This document shows positions 1 through 11,099 of a stretch of DNA of 64,000 bases, in pieces. The DNA is from Limnephilus marmoratus. Its lineage: Eukaryota; Arthropoda; Insecta; Trichoptera; Limnephilidae. Numbering within the stretch: the stretch's first letter is position 1; each line of letters opens with the position of its first letter. A program made the translations under genes and the position numbers. The notes under the pieces were generated by a model that was not told the origin of the DNA, searched no databases, and saw nothing but the letters and a program-made list of their open reading frames with translations. The stretch covers positions 16,200,001-16,264,000 of the forward strand of contig OU862919.1 of assembly GCA_917880885.1 (NCBI GenBank), in the 5' to 3' direction.

Positions 1-261
1 GTTACATGTTATGGGAGAAAAATAAATAAAATGTGTTTTTACTCTCCCTGCAAAATTTCAATTTTTTCAAATCGGAGGTACGCGCCCAGCGACGATATTT
101 GTGTCTAGTTATGTAGTACATAATTATTTTTCTGTAATTAAATTCTTATCAAAAAAAAAATTAATTTTTAAACCCATTTGAGAGAACTGAAAAAAATGTA
201 GTAAGTATATGAAACATGTAAAAATAGCTCAATAATTATTTTTTTGATAAATATACAGTTA

Positions 262-796
262 GTCCACCTCACGGACAATATGGAACTTTCGTGTTGTCGA
301 AGTTTGATGCACGGATAATACGGAATGTTCCTTTTTTAAGTAATAGACAATCAAATATGACATTTGTCGGAAGTACCAATCTTATAAAATAAATTCTCTA
401 AAATAAACTCACATTTCATCATACTTTTAAAAAACATCCCAGGTTTTGAATGGTTTGTTGACAAAGCAGGGTTTGTGTAGAGGGTTTGTGTAATTATTTT
501 AATACATTTCTTTCCATGTTCTACAGTTATAAAACTTGTCAATGATGCACTTACTTTGTTTTACGTAAAAATATTTTTTCTATGATTGGCAGCATTGATG
601 AAATGTTAAAATAAAAACGATGAATAAAGATGGCGTTACCGCGCGAGTGAATTCATTTTAACTAAATTAAAATGTTAAATGCATATTTTTTGCATGTTTT
701 TTGGTCCCCCCCGACATAAATACTCACTTTTCGTAATAATAAAGCTAAATCTAACTGTTGGGATAAAAAGTATTCCGTATTACCGAGTAAGCGGTT
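262..796 (+). mobile_element. Non-autonomous Tigger/pogo-like DNA element, copy 1
   Basis: The ends read GTCCACCTCACGGACAATA and, inverted, AAACCGCTTACTCGGTAATA, flanked by TA on both sides. A second copy lies in opposite orientation at 57932-58547, including the conserved interior TAGATTTAGCTTTATTATTA and the CAGGGTTTGT box. No transposase is encoded. The assignment to the pogo/Tigger group rests on the TA flanks and the ...GGATAATACGGAA terminus and is tentative. Confidence 0.6.
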
Positions 797-1140
797 TAAT
801 GCATAAATAATATTTTTTTTATCTACCTTAAACTTCGTTTACTTGGGACAAAATGTTTGTTACAGTTGTATCTCATGTAATATGGCAGACTGGGATTGCT
901 CTACCATCAGAGTCCTGCTGGATTATAAACTTAAATAAATAAATAAAAGTATTAAAAATCCCTATGTTGAGAAAGCAAGAGTTACCAAGAATAGTAATAT
1001 TTTTATTTACTATAAAGTAGACAATCCGTTGCATGATAAGTGAAACAGCAACATTTCTGCATCATGAAATTGGTTTGTGTAGTAATTTCCATGATGATCT
1101 AAGGAGTTTCGTCAGCTTCAATTAAAAATATATGTATTTC

Positions 1141-1176
1141 ATGGCCTAGAACACCTTCAAAGGTGTTCTAGGCCAT
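1141..1176. repeat. Perfect 17-bp inverted repeat
   Basis: ATGGCCTAGAACACCTT is followed by CA and then by its exact reverse complement. It could form a 17-bp stem with a two-base loop. It lies about 70 bp upstream of a Penelope-like 3' module. The function is unknown. Confidence 0.7.
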
Positions 1177-1243
1177 CATTTCAAATTATGGAGAGAGGGA
1201 AGGTGAATTTTTTAATTGATTTTAATTAAATGGGAAAATTTCA

Positions 1244-1945
1244 TAATAAGGAACTCCAGTGAAAAATATTATGGCTTTAAAAAAATATGTTCATATAGAC
1301 CAGTAAACGCTGATTCTGAATATATAAGTTTTATTTAATAATATTAAGCTCAGAGTTTTTAAAAAAATATTAAAAGTCCATTTTTAATCGGGTCGTAAAA
1401 ACATGCCGTCAAGTTGGCATTATTGAAATTTTAGTGGTGACGTCACTGTTCGACGTGTCGTGACGTCACCGTAAAGTCATTGTATGGGAATGTATGATAT
1501 GACACAAGCCGTCGTATCAATTTTTTCGTTTATTTACATACTGTTTATAGAGATTTAGTTGTTGTGTTTATTGAAACATTATTTAGGCCTAAATAATGTT
1601 TAAAAAATAAAGGTATCTCCTATTAGTTTATCTCTATTATTGAAAATATTCAAAAATTATTGCACAAAAAAAAATAGTAATGCTACTTCCAGGGAGAATA
1701 CTTCGAACAATGGAATTCAAAATGGCGGCAGTTGATCAGCTGATTGCCCAATCCTATAGTAATTTTTCAGGAGTGATGACGTCACACGATTCACCATACA
1801 TACGGTGGTTTTCGGGGGGTCTTGAAAAATTAAAACTTTGACAATTATTTTTACTATTAAAACTAACTCAAAAATAAAAATGCAGTTATTTTAGTTAGAA
1901 GGTCATTATTCATTAAAAAAATTGGACTGGAGTTCTCTATTGTAT
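1244..1945 (+). mobile_element. 3' module of a Penelope-like repeat, copy 1
   Basis: The copy begins at AATAAGGAACTCCAGTGAAA and is shared with 5033-6265 and 63661-64000. In the third copy this module directly follows a GIY-YIG endonuclease reading frame, which continues as IRNSSEKYYGFKK.CSY and stops soon after. The rest is therefore taken as the 3' untranslated part of a Penelope-like element (inference). It contains a duplicated GTGACGTCAC region near 1437-1470 and a TTGATCAGCTG box, and ends near TGGAGTTCTCTATTG. Confidence 0.6.
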
Positions 1946-2931
1946 AGAAGGTTGGAGTCGAGTTCAGACATAGAAATATCAAACAGAAAAACAAATGGCA
2001 CGGTAAATTTTTCCATAATATATAAATTTCGATTGTTTGATAGAAGCGGGTAGTAACTACTAGTAGGAATGTGAAGGCCGAACAGCCGAAAATTCAAATT
2101 TTGTCAAAAGATTGTCTTGCGATCGTACCCTTGCAACTGTACAGGGCGGTTCCGATGAGAATGATTAATTATTTTCCATATCACCATTTTTAACTAACAA
2201 CTCAATATCGATTTTATTTCATTCAAAGTTTGCTTACCAACATTCATATTAGCAATAAAAATGCTCAAACGCGTGGTGATAAAATTTTTAAAATGTTGTA
2301 CCTACATTTTATAATTATTCTTTGATAATAAGTATTTATAATTTTTCAATAATGCCTAAGCAAAATAAGTGAGTAAAAAAATCTGAAATGTATTAGTTTG
2401 TAAGACTGTAATAAATAGACAAACTGAAACATTTTCGTCACAAAACACATACTCGTAATTTTTTTTGATGATTTTATTAGAACTAAATTTAAAATTCTGG
2501 AAAGTAGCTTTGATGGATTTGATTTATTGATTTATTTTACTGAATGATTATATGATTTGAAATATGTAGGTGATTTTTCGCAAAAATGGCGCTAAACAAA
2601 TTATCCAATTATTATTATGTGTTGTATAATACAACATTTCATTTGAAAATTTAACAAGTCGACCAACGGTATAACCTTATTATAATAAAAATAATCTTTT
2701 TTTTTCAAAATTTAAAACATAGCTTTACTAGATAAAATAACAATCTTTCGAAAGCAATTTATATTTGTTTGTAGAAATCAGTCCATGCCTTTAGAATTTG
2801 ATTTTAAAATGACAAATTTCTGGTTGTGTCTGGTTATACCCTCTTAAGGCATCAGGGGCATCATATTTTAGATTTGATCATACACGTAATATAAATATAT
2901 TAAAATGTACATGTTTTCTTGTTTCTTACAG
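1946..2931 (+). other. WDR24 intron, AT-rich, no feature recognised
   Basis: Simple AT-rich DNA with many short A/T runs. I see no coding pattern or clear repeat boundary. It ends in the polypyrimidine tract and TTACAG of the first visible WDR24 exon. Confidence 0.6.
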
Positions 2932-3048
2932 TTTTTAAAGTATTTTCTATTGAAAATGACGAATTCAGCGAAGTATGCAATCTCCGTGTCGGAAAAAACT
3001 TGAATCTCAACTTCTCTTCAATAGATGTCGCATGGAGCAGTATAGAAG
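2932..3048 (+). CDS. Wdr24: WDR24 exon (propeller start, blade 1)
   Basis: The acceptor is a pyrimidine-rich tract ending TTACAG and the donor is GTAAAT. The exon begins with two bases of a split codon and ends with one, giving FKVFSIENDEF...NLRVGKNLNLNFSS..VAWSS. This matches the start of the WDR24 propeller, where the family has a similar F-K-[IV] strand followed by an NLRVG motif and an N-L-[NS]-[FC] strand. The upstream coding exon, which would carry the start codon, is not visible between 1 and 2931. Confidence 0.93.
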
Positions 3049-3134
3049 GTAAATTATTATGTTTCTCCTAATTTTGTTTACCTTGTAGGTAAAAAAAAAT
3101 ATTTGTAGGTACTAACCTACTTTTTACATTTTTT

Positions 3135-3850
3135 TTTTTTTTACATTAACTTTGCTCAGGAGGCCCTGAGGAAAATAATGACCCTCAGGGCCTATGTCGT
3201 CGGAGATGCTGCATGGAGGGTCTTTTTGAGGAGAGGATGGAATGAACATTGGTCTTGACGAGACCCATGTTGTAGGAAGGAGGAAACACGGAAGCCGACA
3301 AATCGTTCCACAGCCGAGCTGTTGAACACAATAAATTAATAGAAGAAGCGACCCATTCTCATGACAAATATCAATGTGACAAATGTCAACCATGTACATA
3401 TGTTGGGCACGAGTATGACGTGTTTCCCGACTATGCATCTGTGCCGGGACCAATGACGCTAGTTCCTCGGAGCATCTTCCATTGAAATACCGTTAGAACA
3501 AGGATTGCATTCCCACCCGATGCATGTGCTCTAAAGATTGCAATCCGTTTGTTAAGTTAGGAGAATCTATCAAATTTTTGTCTATCCGTTTTTGCACAGA
3601 GTCAAAGTATTTTGGGGCTCCAGACCAAAGGTGGGTGCCAAATTCAACCGTGGGGCGCATTGTGATTTGTACAGGGTTAGCAGTGTGTACTATTAAAGTA
3701 TCTGCAGGCCCTGTACAGTACAGTTTTTGAGAGGCTATCTTAACTCTGGCTTCAATCAAACACCCATACCTGAGCTGGTCACTTAGAGTTACACCAAGCT
3801 TATCAATGGAGGGTCTGTTCGGAAGATTGCTTCCGTTGAAGGTGACTAGA
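3135..3850 (-). pseudogene. Jockey-like LINE, C-terminal end of the reverse transcriptase, broken
   Basis: Read on the minus strand the frames give LGVTLSDQLRYG, then KIASQKLYCTG, then FGTHLWSGAPKYFDSVQKRI, then CSEELASLVPAQMHSRETRH. After a frameshift an N-D-L-P-ASVFPPSYNMG-like block follows. These are the thumb and tail blocks of insect Jockey-type LINEs (the family has LGVTL, the CSHLWGGAP box and W-N-[ED]-LP-x-x-VFP). The element is 5'-truncated and frameshifted. Its 3' tail (GGCCCTGAGG..., then a poly-T tract at 3127-3142 on this strand) is shared with the SINE family described below. Confidence 0.8.
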
Positions 3851-4074
3851 TTGAGATGCTACTGGAATAGGAAATGTTTTTTTTCATGGAAAATTTTCAT
3901 GAATAACTTGTTTCAAACACAACTTGCTCCATAAATAGTGCCCAACTGCTAACTCTGTACAAATTGAAAGTGCACCCAACTCTTGACATTTTCCACATGA
4001 AAATGTGTATTTTCAATGACTTATTTTTGCATTCAACTGCTTATTGAAATGACATTTTGCTGGCATTTGTGTTT

Positions 4075-4200
4075 CCTCTCTCCTGCATTGTAGGTCTCTT
4101 CAGGACTCAAGTTCACTCCTTTTTCTCAAAAAAAATTCCCTCTGAGGATGACATAGTAGGCCCTAAGGGAAACCTCAAAATAATTTTAGAGCTTTTAATA
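4075..4200 (+). repeat. LINE/SINE 3' tail fragment
   Basis: The GACATAG.AGGCCCTAAGGGAAA tail appears here in + orientation, facing the tail of the minus-strand SINE at 4205-4855. Only the tail is present. Confidence 0.5.
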
Positions 4201-4204
4201 TGCT

Positions 4205-4855
4205 TTCTTATTATTTTTTTTTACATTAGGGAACGTACCCATACTACGTGACCAACTTTTTGCTTTTAACCCCCCCCCCCCCCCGGTGACCAAAATCCTA
4301 AGCAAACCGCCGCTCATTTGTATGGGGCGTGACATTTTGAAGACCCCCCCCCCCCCTAAACGTGTCACGTAGTATGGGTACGTTCCCTTAGCTCTGCACA
4401 GTAGACCCTGTGGAAAACAATTTCCCTCGGGGCCTATGTCATCTTTAGGGATGCTGTGAGGAGGTTATTTTTAGGGAAACAAATAATGAGGGGTAGAGGA
4501 TGGAAAAATGTATGAGGGGTGGGTAGGAATCTGGGGTCAGTGTGCCCAGGAGTGACGGACATATGAATCTATTCCTCCCACTACCATACAAGGCGATGGG
4601 TCGAGAGAGTCGGGCTGGGGAAGTGAAAAGGTCCCCCTCAACCAGTCTCTCCTGATCCGTCTCATCCTCTCCTGTTTCGCCACACTGGCCGTCATCCACG
4701 CATCCGCCACCGAGACCTAGACAAACCTCACCCCGTGAACCCTGCTAAGTCACCAAATGTAGCGAACTACTTGGGGTGACCTATGGCAGGGGTATTGATT
4801 ATCCAATAAATGTTTCCCACGATGGCGGTACCCATACCCGCCTCTAAAATTTAAA
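4205..4855 (-). mobile_element. SINE family A, copy interrupted by a MITE
   Basis: Minus-strand copy of a roughly 450-bp SINE. It begins GAGGCGGGTATGGGTACCGCC and has a GGATAA(C/T)CAATACC box. It carries a segment reading GAGGTTTGTCTAGGTCT and a pyrimidine-rich part, and ends with GACATAGGCCCGAGGGAAAT and an A tail. A 159-bp MITE (4229-4387) sits in the tail, where uninterrupted copies read ACATTAGCTC. Other copies are near 30402, 43985, 44691, 51674, 59036 and 60563. Confidence 0.75.
4229..4387. mobile_element. MITE family 1 (TTA duplication), copy 1
   Basis: The terminal inverted repeats begin GGGAACGTACCCATACTACG, with internal C and G runs, and the element is flanked by TTA on both sides. 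The host SINE shows TTA once at this point in other copies, confirming a 3-bp duplication. TTA targets and short palindromic ends suggest a PIF/Harbinger-type MITE (inference). Confidence 0.9.
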
Positions 4856-5032
4856 ATAGTTTGCATAATATATATTTGTATTTTCAACAACGTCCTGTAT
4901 TTGATTGGATATTGCCCCCGTTCAGAATTGCCTGCTTTACAATTGCATCAGTTATCAAATATCCAAAACAATAATGACACCACCCACTATCCGATTTCAT
5001 TCAATAACCCTTGGGATGCCGGGGGTAAAATG

Positions 5033-6265
5033 CCAATAAGGAACTCCAGTGAAAAATATTATGGCTTTAAAAAAATATGTTCATACAGACCAATAAACGC
5101 TGATTCTGAATATTTAATTTATTTTTTTGTAACATTTATTATAATTACAATTTTACAACAAATATATAATTTTTTTTTTACAGGTATTTTTTTTTACTAC
5201 CCTTCCATTTAAAGCATTTGCTTGTGTATGGAAGGGGAGTGTACATAAATGCTATTAGTTATTAGTTATAAGTTAGTACTTAAATAATTAATTGTACATA
5301 AATATATGTGAGCTGCAGTATTTGTTTGATAATGGTGTGAATTATAAGTTATAATAAAACTTATATAATTATAATTATATAAGTTTTATTTCATAATATT
5401 AAACGTAGAGTTCTTAAAAAAATATTAAAAAGTGCATTTTTAAACCTCTCGTCAAAACACACTGTAAAGTTGGTATTACTTAAATGGTTAGTGCTGTCGT
5501 CACGCGTCACCAGTCATTGTATTGAAACTTTGATTATTTAGGTATGACAAAAGCCATCAGTATTAACAACATTTCATGTTATTCGTTTTTTCATACTGTT
5601 TATAGAGATTTGGTTGATGTGTTTATTGAAACAATATTTAAGCCTAAATAATTCAGTATCACAAATAGAGGTATCTCTATTAGTTTACATATCTCTATTA
5701 TTTAAAATATTGAAAAACTTTAAACTGTACGAAAAAATCGTATAAATATACTAAATCATAATGCTACATAGGCCAAAATTTGGCCGTGGATTAGAAACAA
5801 AATGGCCGCAATCGATCAGCTGTTATCGTTTGCCTACACTTTTGTAGGTGATTCTTCGTTTTTGATAATATTGATTTTAAAAGCTAAAAAAAAAAATAAT
5901 TTCAAACAATTTTTATTCCACTCTCCCGTAATAATATTCAACAATATAATAATATAATAAATATAATATAATGAATAAATAATTCCACATAAAGAATGTT
6001 TTAACTTATCGAATTATCATCTTTCTTCCGTAAAATTATCATTCAAAATGACAACACCTGTTGAAATTAAATAAAACTATCGACGACACACAATCCACCA
6101 TAGATACGGTGATTTTCAGGAGGTTTTGAAAAATTAAAACTTTGACAATTATTTTAACTATTAAAACTAACTATAAAAATAAAAATAAAAATGCAGTTAT
6201 TTAAGTTTGAAGGTCTTTATTCATTAATAAAAATAAAATAAAAATTGGACAGGAGTTCTCTATTG
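5033..6265 (+). mobile_element. 3' module of a Penelope-like repeat, copy 2
   Basis: It starts at CCAATAAGGAACTCCAGTGA and matches the copies at 1244 and 63661, with extra AT-rich insertions (5120-5400 and 5850-6000). The first codons again read IRNSSEKYYGFKKICSYRP. It ends at the same GAGTTCTCTATTG point as copy 1. Its upstream flank differs from both other copies, as expected for a 5'-truncated retroelement. Confidence 0.6.
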
Positions 6266-6535
6266 CCCGCCATAAACCGACTGACACTGTTTTAGTACTA
6301 ACTTACTTGATTTTTGTAAAATATTGTTTTTATAAATTGTTACATATTACCAGATTATGTGTTTATATAATATCTATCCTAGGTAGTTAGCCCAAGATAG
6401 CTACTTATATTCACAGAAAAAAAGTTTTCTCTTTAATGTTATTAAAATGTAATGTAGACATACGAAAATATTATCTCTTTTTACTTATGTTTTCCAGACA
6501 AATAAGCATTTTTTATAATAAAAATAAGTAGTATG

Positions 6536-6704
6536 GGGGCATACATTAATTACGTGAGCTCAAAAGGGGGAGGGGGGGGGTCCAGCAAAATCTCACGTTA
6601 CTTGAAAAGAATATACGAAGTGGCCCAAATTTATCTCACCAAGAGGGGGGAGGGGTCTAGATTAGAAGAAAAACTGCTCACGTAATTAATGTATGCCCCC
6701 TATG
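6536..6704. mobile_element. MITE family 2 (fold-back, GGGGGCATACATTAATTACG ends)
   Basis: Near-perfect inverted ends GGGGGCATACATTAATTACG...CGTAATTAATGTATGCCCCC flank a G-rich interior and are bordered by TA. A related single end, GGGGGGCCATCCATAAATTA, occurs at 18337. There is no coding capacity. Confidence 0.85.
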
Positions 6705-6894
6705 AGGTTTTCTTGTAAATAAATACAGTACTATAAGTTTTAAACTGAAAAATGATATTTGACATGGAATTTTGCGATGCACTTTTTCGTAGATAAAATA
6801 AACTTTGTAAGTGATGAAACGACTGGCTAGAATAATGTTTTTTATAACAACTCTCTTTTTGTAACTTTTAAAGGTTATTCCCATCAATGTAATG

Positions 6895-7060
6895 TATCAC
6901 TGAAGAAGAAGATAACACTGATAATCTAAACGAAAATATGAAAGAGAACAAGACACAGGAAAATAAAAAGATAACTGTCGCAACTGGGACTCGAACCCAG
7001 AACTTTTCGTCTTACCGGGACAAACGCTTTTACCAAATCGGCTACTGAGACCTCTTATTT
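6895..7060 (-). mobile_element. tRNA-derived SINE family B, copy 1
   Basis: The minus strand carries a tRNA-like head with an A-box-like region (GCCGATTTGGTAAAAGCG) and a B-box-like GGGTTCGAGTCCCAGTT. The tail is shared with the copies at 13085, 13795 and 14200 (CTTCTTCTTCAGTG box). It looks Leu/Ser-like, but it is embedded in repeat copies, so it is a SINE and not a tRNA gene. Confidence 0.75.
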
Positions 7061-7739
7061 AAATGTCATTTTCGTCAATTCCATATTTCAAATTTCAGAA
7101 TTAACACAAGTCGTCGCTTTAGTTCGTATTTGTCCAATAGACCATTAGAAAATTTTACATAAGGAGAATGTTTTTTTTTCATTATTTCAATGAAACATTA
7201 TGATAGGTGTTTATGATAAAGATTTCCGTACTAAAAGTAAGGTAAAGGTCTCATTAGTTTAAATAGTTCTTAGTTAAATGATTAACTATCATTTTCGATA
7301 CTTTATTTTTAAATGGAGATTGAACATAAACTAAAATGGTCTGTTGGACAAATAAGAACTGAGGCGACGAAGTGCAATGCCTCAGTGGATGTCTTGGCAC
7401 ACCAAGGGTTAAGAGTGTTATTGTTTAAAATTATGTCACCAGCGCTGCCATCTGTGAATATTATAACGCCACCAACATAAAATTCATAATAATAATGTGA
7501 ATTTGTAATATCAACTGTGAACTTAATTTATCGACGCAATAATGTAAATTATACCTACATATTATTTTCAAATTCAGGTCATAGTCTAAATTCATATAAA
7601 ATTGCATCATTTATTTGTTTATGTGACTTCCATGTTGATAAATTGATATAATTATAATCTGGTTTGTTACAACTGGATCGAACGCATAAAATATGTATGT
7701 TTTCTTTTAAAATCATATTTAAAAACTGAACTGCCATTT

Positions 7740-8070
7740 TCCTGCCTTGATGGGAAGAAGGTTTAAAATATCCCACAAGTGTCCCACATGTCCAGAGCTA
7801 GTAGGACTATAGCATCCCCAATTGGGGTGTGTTTGGAGACTGAAGGGAGTGAGAAAGGAAGAAGATGTGGAAGAGGAAGGTATCTGGCTATTCAATCTGG
7901 TCACTAAACATGGCTAAAGCCATTTCAAATAATGTTTCGATTTTGAATAGTGAATCTTTCACCAGAATGATACTGAGAATAAGTACCGCTCTGAAATGTG
8001 CCACAAATATACTGTTAACAGTCCGAAAATGTATGTTTATATTTGCCTCTTGTTTAAGAAATCAAAACCA
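7740..8070 (-). mobile_element. SINE family C, copy 1
   Basis: The reverse strand contains the body shared with 8515-8865 and 21290-21645: the CTCAGTATC.CCCTGGTG.AAGA-type block, the GGTGACCAAATCCGAATAGC block and CCCCAATTGGGGATGC. It is somewhat diverged. Confidence 0.65.
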
Positions 8071-8246
8071 AAATTTCCTCTGAAATCATAAGATTACTAA
8101 GTAGGTACTTAAATACCTACTCACTTAATTATTAATCTTATAATATTTTATGTAATTTTTTTTTTTAATATGTAATTATACAATTTGTCCAAAGAAACAT
8201 CACTATCTCAATGTCAATTATTTTTTTCACACTTTCATCTGTCGGG

Positions 8247-8432
8247 TAGATAATAGCGTCTCCCACACGCACACTTCGGAGTGACCGAGTCCCGCGCCAC
8301 TTCAGGCCACCGCACAGAAAAGTAAAGTCCGATAGGTTTACAGCGCAGTTCACTGTGAGACTTTTCTGCGCGGCAGCCTGAAGTGGCACGGGACTCAGTC
8401 GCTTGGAAGTGTGCGTGTGGGAGACGCTATTG
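8247..8432. mobile_element. GC-rich fold-back MITE
   Basis: The arms AATAGCGTCTCCCACACGCA...TGCGTGTGGGAGACGCTATT pair over roughly 80 bp with few mismatches. The element is far more GC-rich than its surroundings and has no coding capacity. Target duplication was not resolved. Confidence 0.8.
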
Positions 8433-8514
8433 GAAAATGCAAATAGGAAAGTCCAAATAAACACAATAATTTTGCATTTAAAAAAGAGTCTTTCTGAACA
8501 CTAAAACAAACAAA

Positions 8515-8865
8515 ACAACAGGCGGTCGGCGTGGTCGCGGGATCGAATCCCGGCGTGGGCAAATTAATTTTATTTCAATAATTTATGTTATTTCACAATA
8601 AATTCATATGAAATAATGTATAGTATATTTGCGGCACTTTCCAGAGTGGATGATACTCTCAGTATTGCCCTGGTGTAAGACCACCATTCAGAATTGAAAC
8701 GTTTCTTAAAATGGCATTAGCCGTGTTTGGTGACCAAATCCGAATAGCCAGGTACTTCCCCACCTTCCTCTTCCCCATCTCCTTCCCCTCCCCTATCTTC
8801 AGCTCACAACATACCCCAATTGGGGATGCCACAGTCTCACTGGCTCCAGACGAGAGCAGCTGGGT
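8515..8865 (+). mobile_element. SINE family C, copy 2, with tRNA-like head
   Basis: The head retains the T-arm/B-box GGGATCGAATCCCGGCGTGG of a tRNA-like promoter. The body follows with TACTCTCAGTATTGCCCTGG, then GGTGACCAAATCCGAATAGC, a C/T-rich stretch and CCCCAATTGGGGATGCC. The head lacks its 5' half. The solo LTR at 8884 starts immediately afterwards. Confidence 0.7.
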
Positions 8866-9129
8866 ATATATAAGAAAAAAATATGTGGCGACACATCGAG
8901 AAACATCTGATATTCGCGCGGCGCTGGCAAGCCACTCACCTATGTACCTATCTACCTACGACGGCAGGATGGTCTTCGGCCGCCTGCCGCGCCGATAAAT
9001 AATAATTTCGCCACCGCCTAGAAAGGTCTCGAGATAGCACCATACAATATCTGTACGGCGCCGAACATTCTCGTCAACTGCCGAAGTGGCACATATTACC
9101 TACCGTGAGAGTAAATACTCTTCCGCGGC

Positions 9130-9136
9130 TATATAA
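9130..9136 (+). promoter_or_regulatory. TATA box of the solo LTR
   Basis: TATATAA in the context GGCTATATAAGCAACAG, about 30 bp upstream of GTCAGTATCAGTT, which resembles an arthropod initiator. Confidence 0.6.
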
Positions 9137-9578
9137 GCAACAGATTCGCTCGCTCGCGCAGTCAGTATCAGTTCAACAGTCGGTCAATATCTCAACATGT
9201 AACAGATCGCACAAGTGCTCCTGCATGGCATCTCTACGCATCCAGGGCAGCTTCCCGAGGTCCATCACCACGTCTCAGCCATAAGGCCCATCGTGCCTTC
9301 AGCTCCTGACAACAGCTACATACATCCCGCGACTTATAAGGTTTGACGCCACCTTCAGTCCAGGGATCAGCTCACCATTTCATGGCACCCCGAAGCCCCA
9401 CCGTGCTTCGCTGCCATGGAAACACGCTCCGCCTCGCTAGGACTACCTGCTGGTGGCTCAGCTCACCGAGCCACTCACCGTTCATCTCCGCGACTCAAAG
9501 CGTCGAGCAACGGCCTAGAAGAGAGGTCATCTCCACCGCCAATGTTACTGCTTCACCGACCCTCCGCTACGTAGCCAC

Positions 9579-9584
9579 AATAAA
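9579..9584 (+). terminator. Polyadenylation signal of the solo LTR
   Basis: AATAAA followed by GACTGACTC, about 55 bp before the LTR end, as expected at an R/U5 boundary. Confidence 0.55.
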
Positions 9585-9639
9585 GACTGACTCATTACAT
9601 CGACTGACGCCTTTCATTTCTGTCTCCCGCTCCCTACAA

Positions 9640-10715
9640 ATATATATATATACATATTACAGATAGACGAAATGCAAAACGGTTGAGTTAAAACAGGACT
9701 TTATTACGCTCAGTCATTTATATTAATTAAATGTGAAATAATTAATATTTAAATAATAATTGCCTAACTCTTTTTAATGTTAGTTGAAGATAAAAAGCAC
9801 CCTTTACAAGATGTGATCAAAATAATTGTATCTCTTGCCCAAATTTATCTGTTTTTAACCAATTTGGAATGTATCGATCAATACCATCGATCAATATCGA
9901 TCAATACCATCGATAATAGTAAATAAACCTCTCATTTCAATCTAAAAATAACACCATCTAGGAGTAGTTTCGTGATAGTACTCCCCATTGAATTACGATG
10001 CCTCGCTTCTAATATAGATTAGACATAAGTGCAAGTTCCCTACAATATAAAACAGCACAAAGTTTTTGTTCAAATCCCGTGATCTATAAAATTTGTTCAT
10101 TTATTGGCCAATATCAAGCCTGAAAAGCATAGCATCACAAGATATAGAGATGAACTTAACTGCCAAACCTGATAATGTCATGTAAACTTGTTGAACAAGG
10201 TTCTAAAAACATAGACAAAACCAGCTAAGATCATTCATATTGTGGCTAATGTGTTGTCATATTTGTTGCGAAACGTAGTTGTTTTGCTAGAAAGAAATGT
10301 AACATTTTTTGAATTGTTACTTTTATCAATACCGCCACCTTAGCTGTCTCTAACGTATGTGTTTTTTTTATATTCAATTAAATAATGCTCGCGTGAGCTC
10401 TTGCTTAAAAATATTTCTAACTGCCTCAATTTCGTATTTGAAAAATGACCTTCACGAAGCTAGTAGTGAGTGTTGGGACGAATTTGCTGGAAGACGAATT
10501 TTTTCCATGCAGACCAACAAAAGGTAAAAAGCAACTTCTTCTAATCTTTCGGCTGCGAGATAATGCACTTTTTTGTAAAAAAATTTCTCAAGCCAATATT
10601 TTTTGTTTCGTATCAATTTTTTAATTTTTTTTTTTTAATTTTTAAATTGTCTGGATGTCTTGGTTGATGGATTTCGTTTATTGCATGAATAATAATTTAT
10701 TTTTCTTTATTACAG
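9640..10715 (+). other. WDR24 intron, AT-rich
   Basis: Contains short AT microsatellites and a degenerate repeat of ATCGATCAATACC near 9875-9915. No gene or bounded element is recognised before the polypyrimidine tract at 10620-10715. Confidence 0.6.
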
Positions 10716-10831
10716 AAAACACCTTGGCCACGGCTGCAACAAATGGAGCTGTGGTGGTCTGGAACCTCGGGAGATCAGGGAGATCCAAACAGGAGCATGT
10801 CTTCTTTGACCACAAGAGAACCGTCAATAAA
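10716..10831 (+). CDS. Wdr24: WDR24 exon (WD blade, [10 protein letters not shown])
   Basis: The acceptor is TTTATTACAG and the donor is GTAAGT. The first two bases complete a Glu codon started in the previous exon. The translation runs [18 protein letters not shown], then a Gly/Ser/Arg linker, then HKRTVNK. This is a classic WD blade with a WN in place of WD at the strand end, and it is one of the most conserved stretches of the family. It ends in phase 0 and continues directly into the next exon. Confidence 0.95.
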
Positions 10832-11099
10832 GTAAGTCCAATAGAAGTGAAACCCACTTACAAGTTATAAAGTTCCAACATACCTTTTTTTTCCGGCCCC
10901 TTGGAAAACTTTGTAACCACTGGAGTTCCCCAATATGATCAATTTCAGCCTTGAGCTCTAGAAAATTAATAAACTCTAATAATCCAAAAGCTATTTTGAT
11001 AAACAAACAAATAAATATAATTCTCTCGCCACTTTTAGATATCTTCAAACCAATTTCAAATACTTAATTGAGCTATGAAATAAATCCATGAATATAGCG

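Larger units (their letters stand above)
8884..9638 (+). mobile_element. Solo LTR of an LTR retrotransposon (probably Ty3/gypsy type)
   Basis: The sequence TGTGGCGACACATCGAGAAA...CCGCTCCCTACA is GC-richer than its surroundings. It has a TATATAA box at 9130-9136, a TCAGT initiator-like region about 30 bp downstream and AATAAA at 9579-9584. AAATAT occurs on both sides, consistent with a target duplication whose exact edge is ambiguous by a base. No gag or pol lies next to it. The class is inferred from structure only. Confidence 0.8.

Noticed and set aside
1..2931. First WDR24 exon with start codon
   Set aside because: No frame in this interval matches the expected N-terminal segment with a donor leaving one base of a codon. 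It is most likely upstream of the window.
6985..7052. tRNA gene on the minus strand
   Set aside because: The tRNA-like part recurs with the same tail at 13085, 13795 and 14200, so it is a SINE head.
8521..8560. tRNA T-arm-like GGGATCGAATCCC as a tRNA gene
   Set aside because: Only half of a tRNA is present and the body of SINE family C follows.
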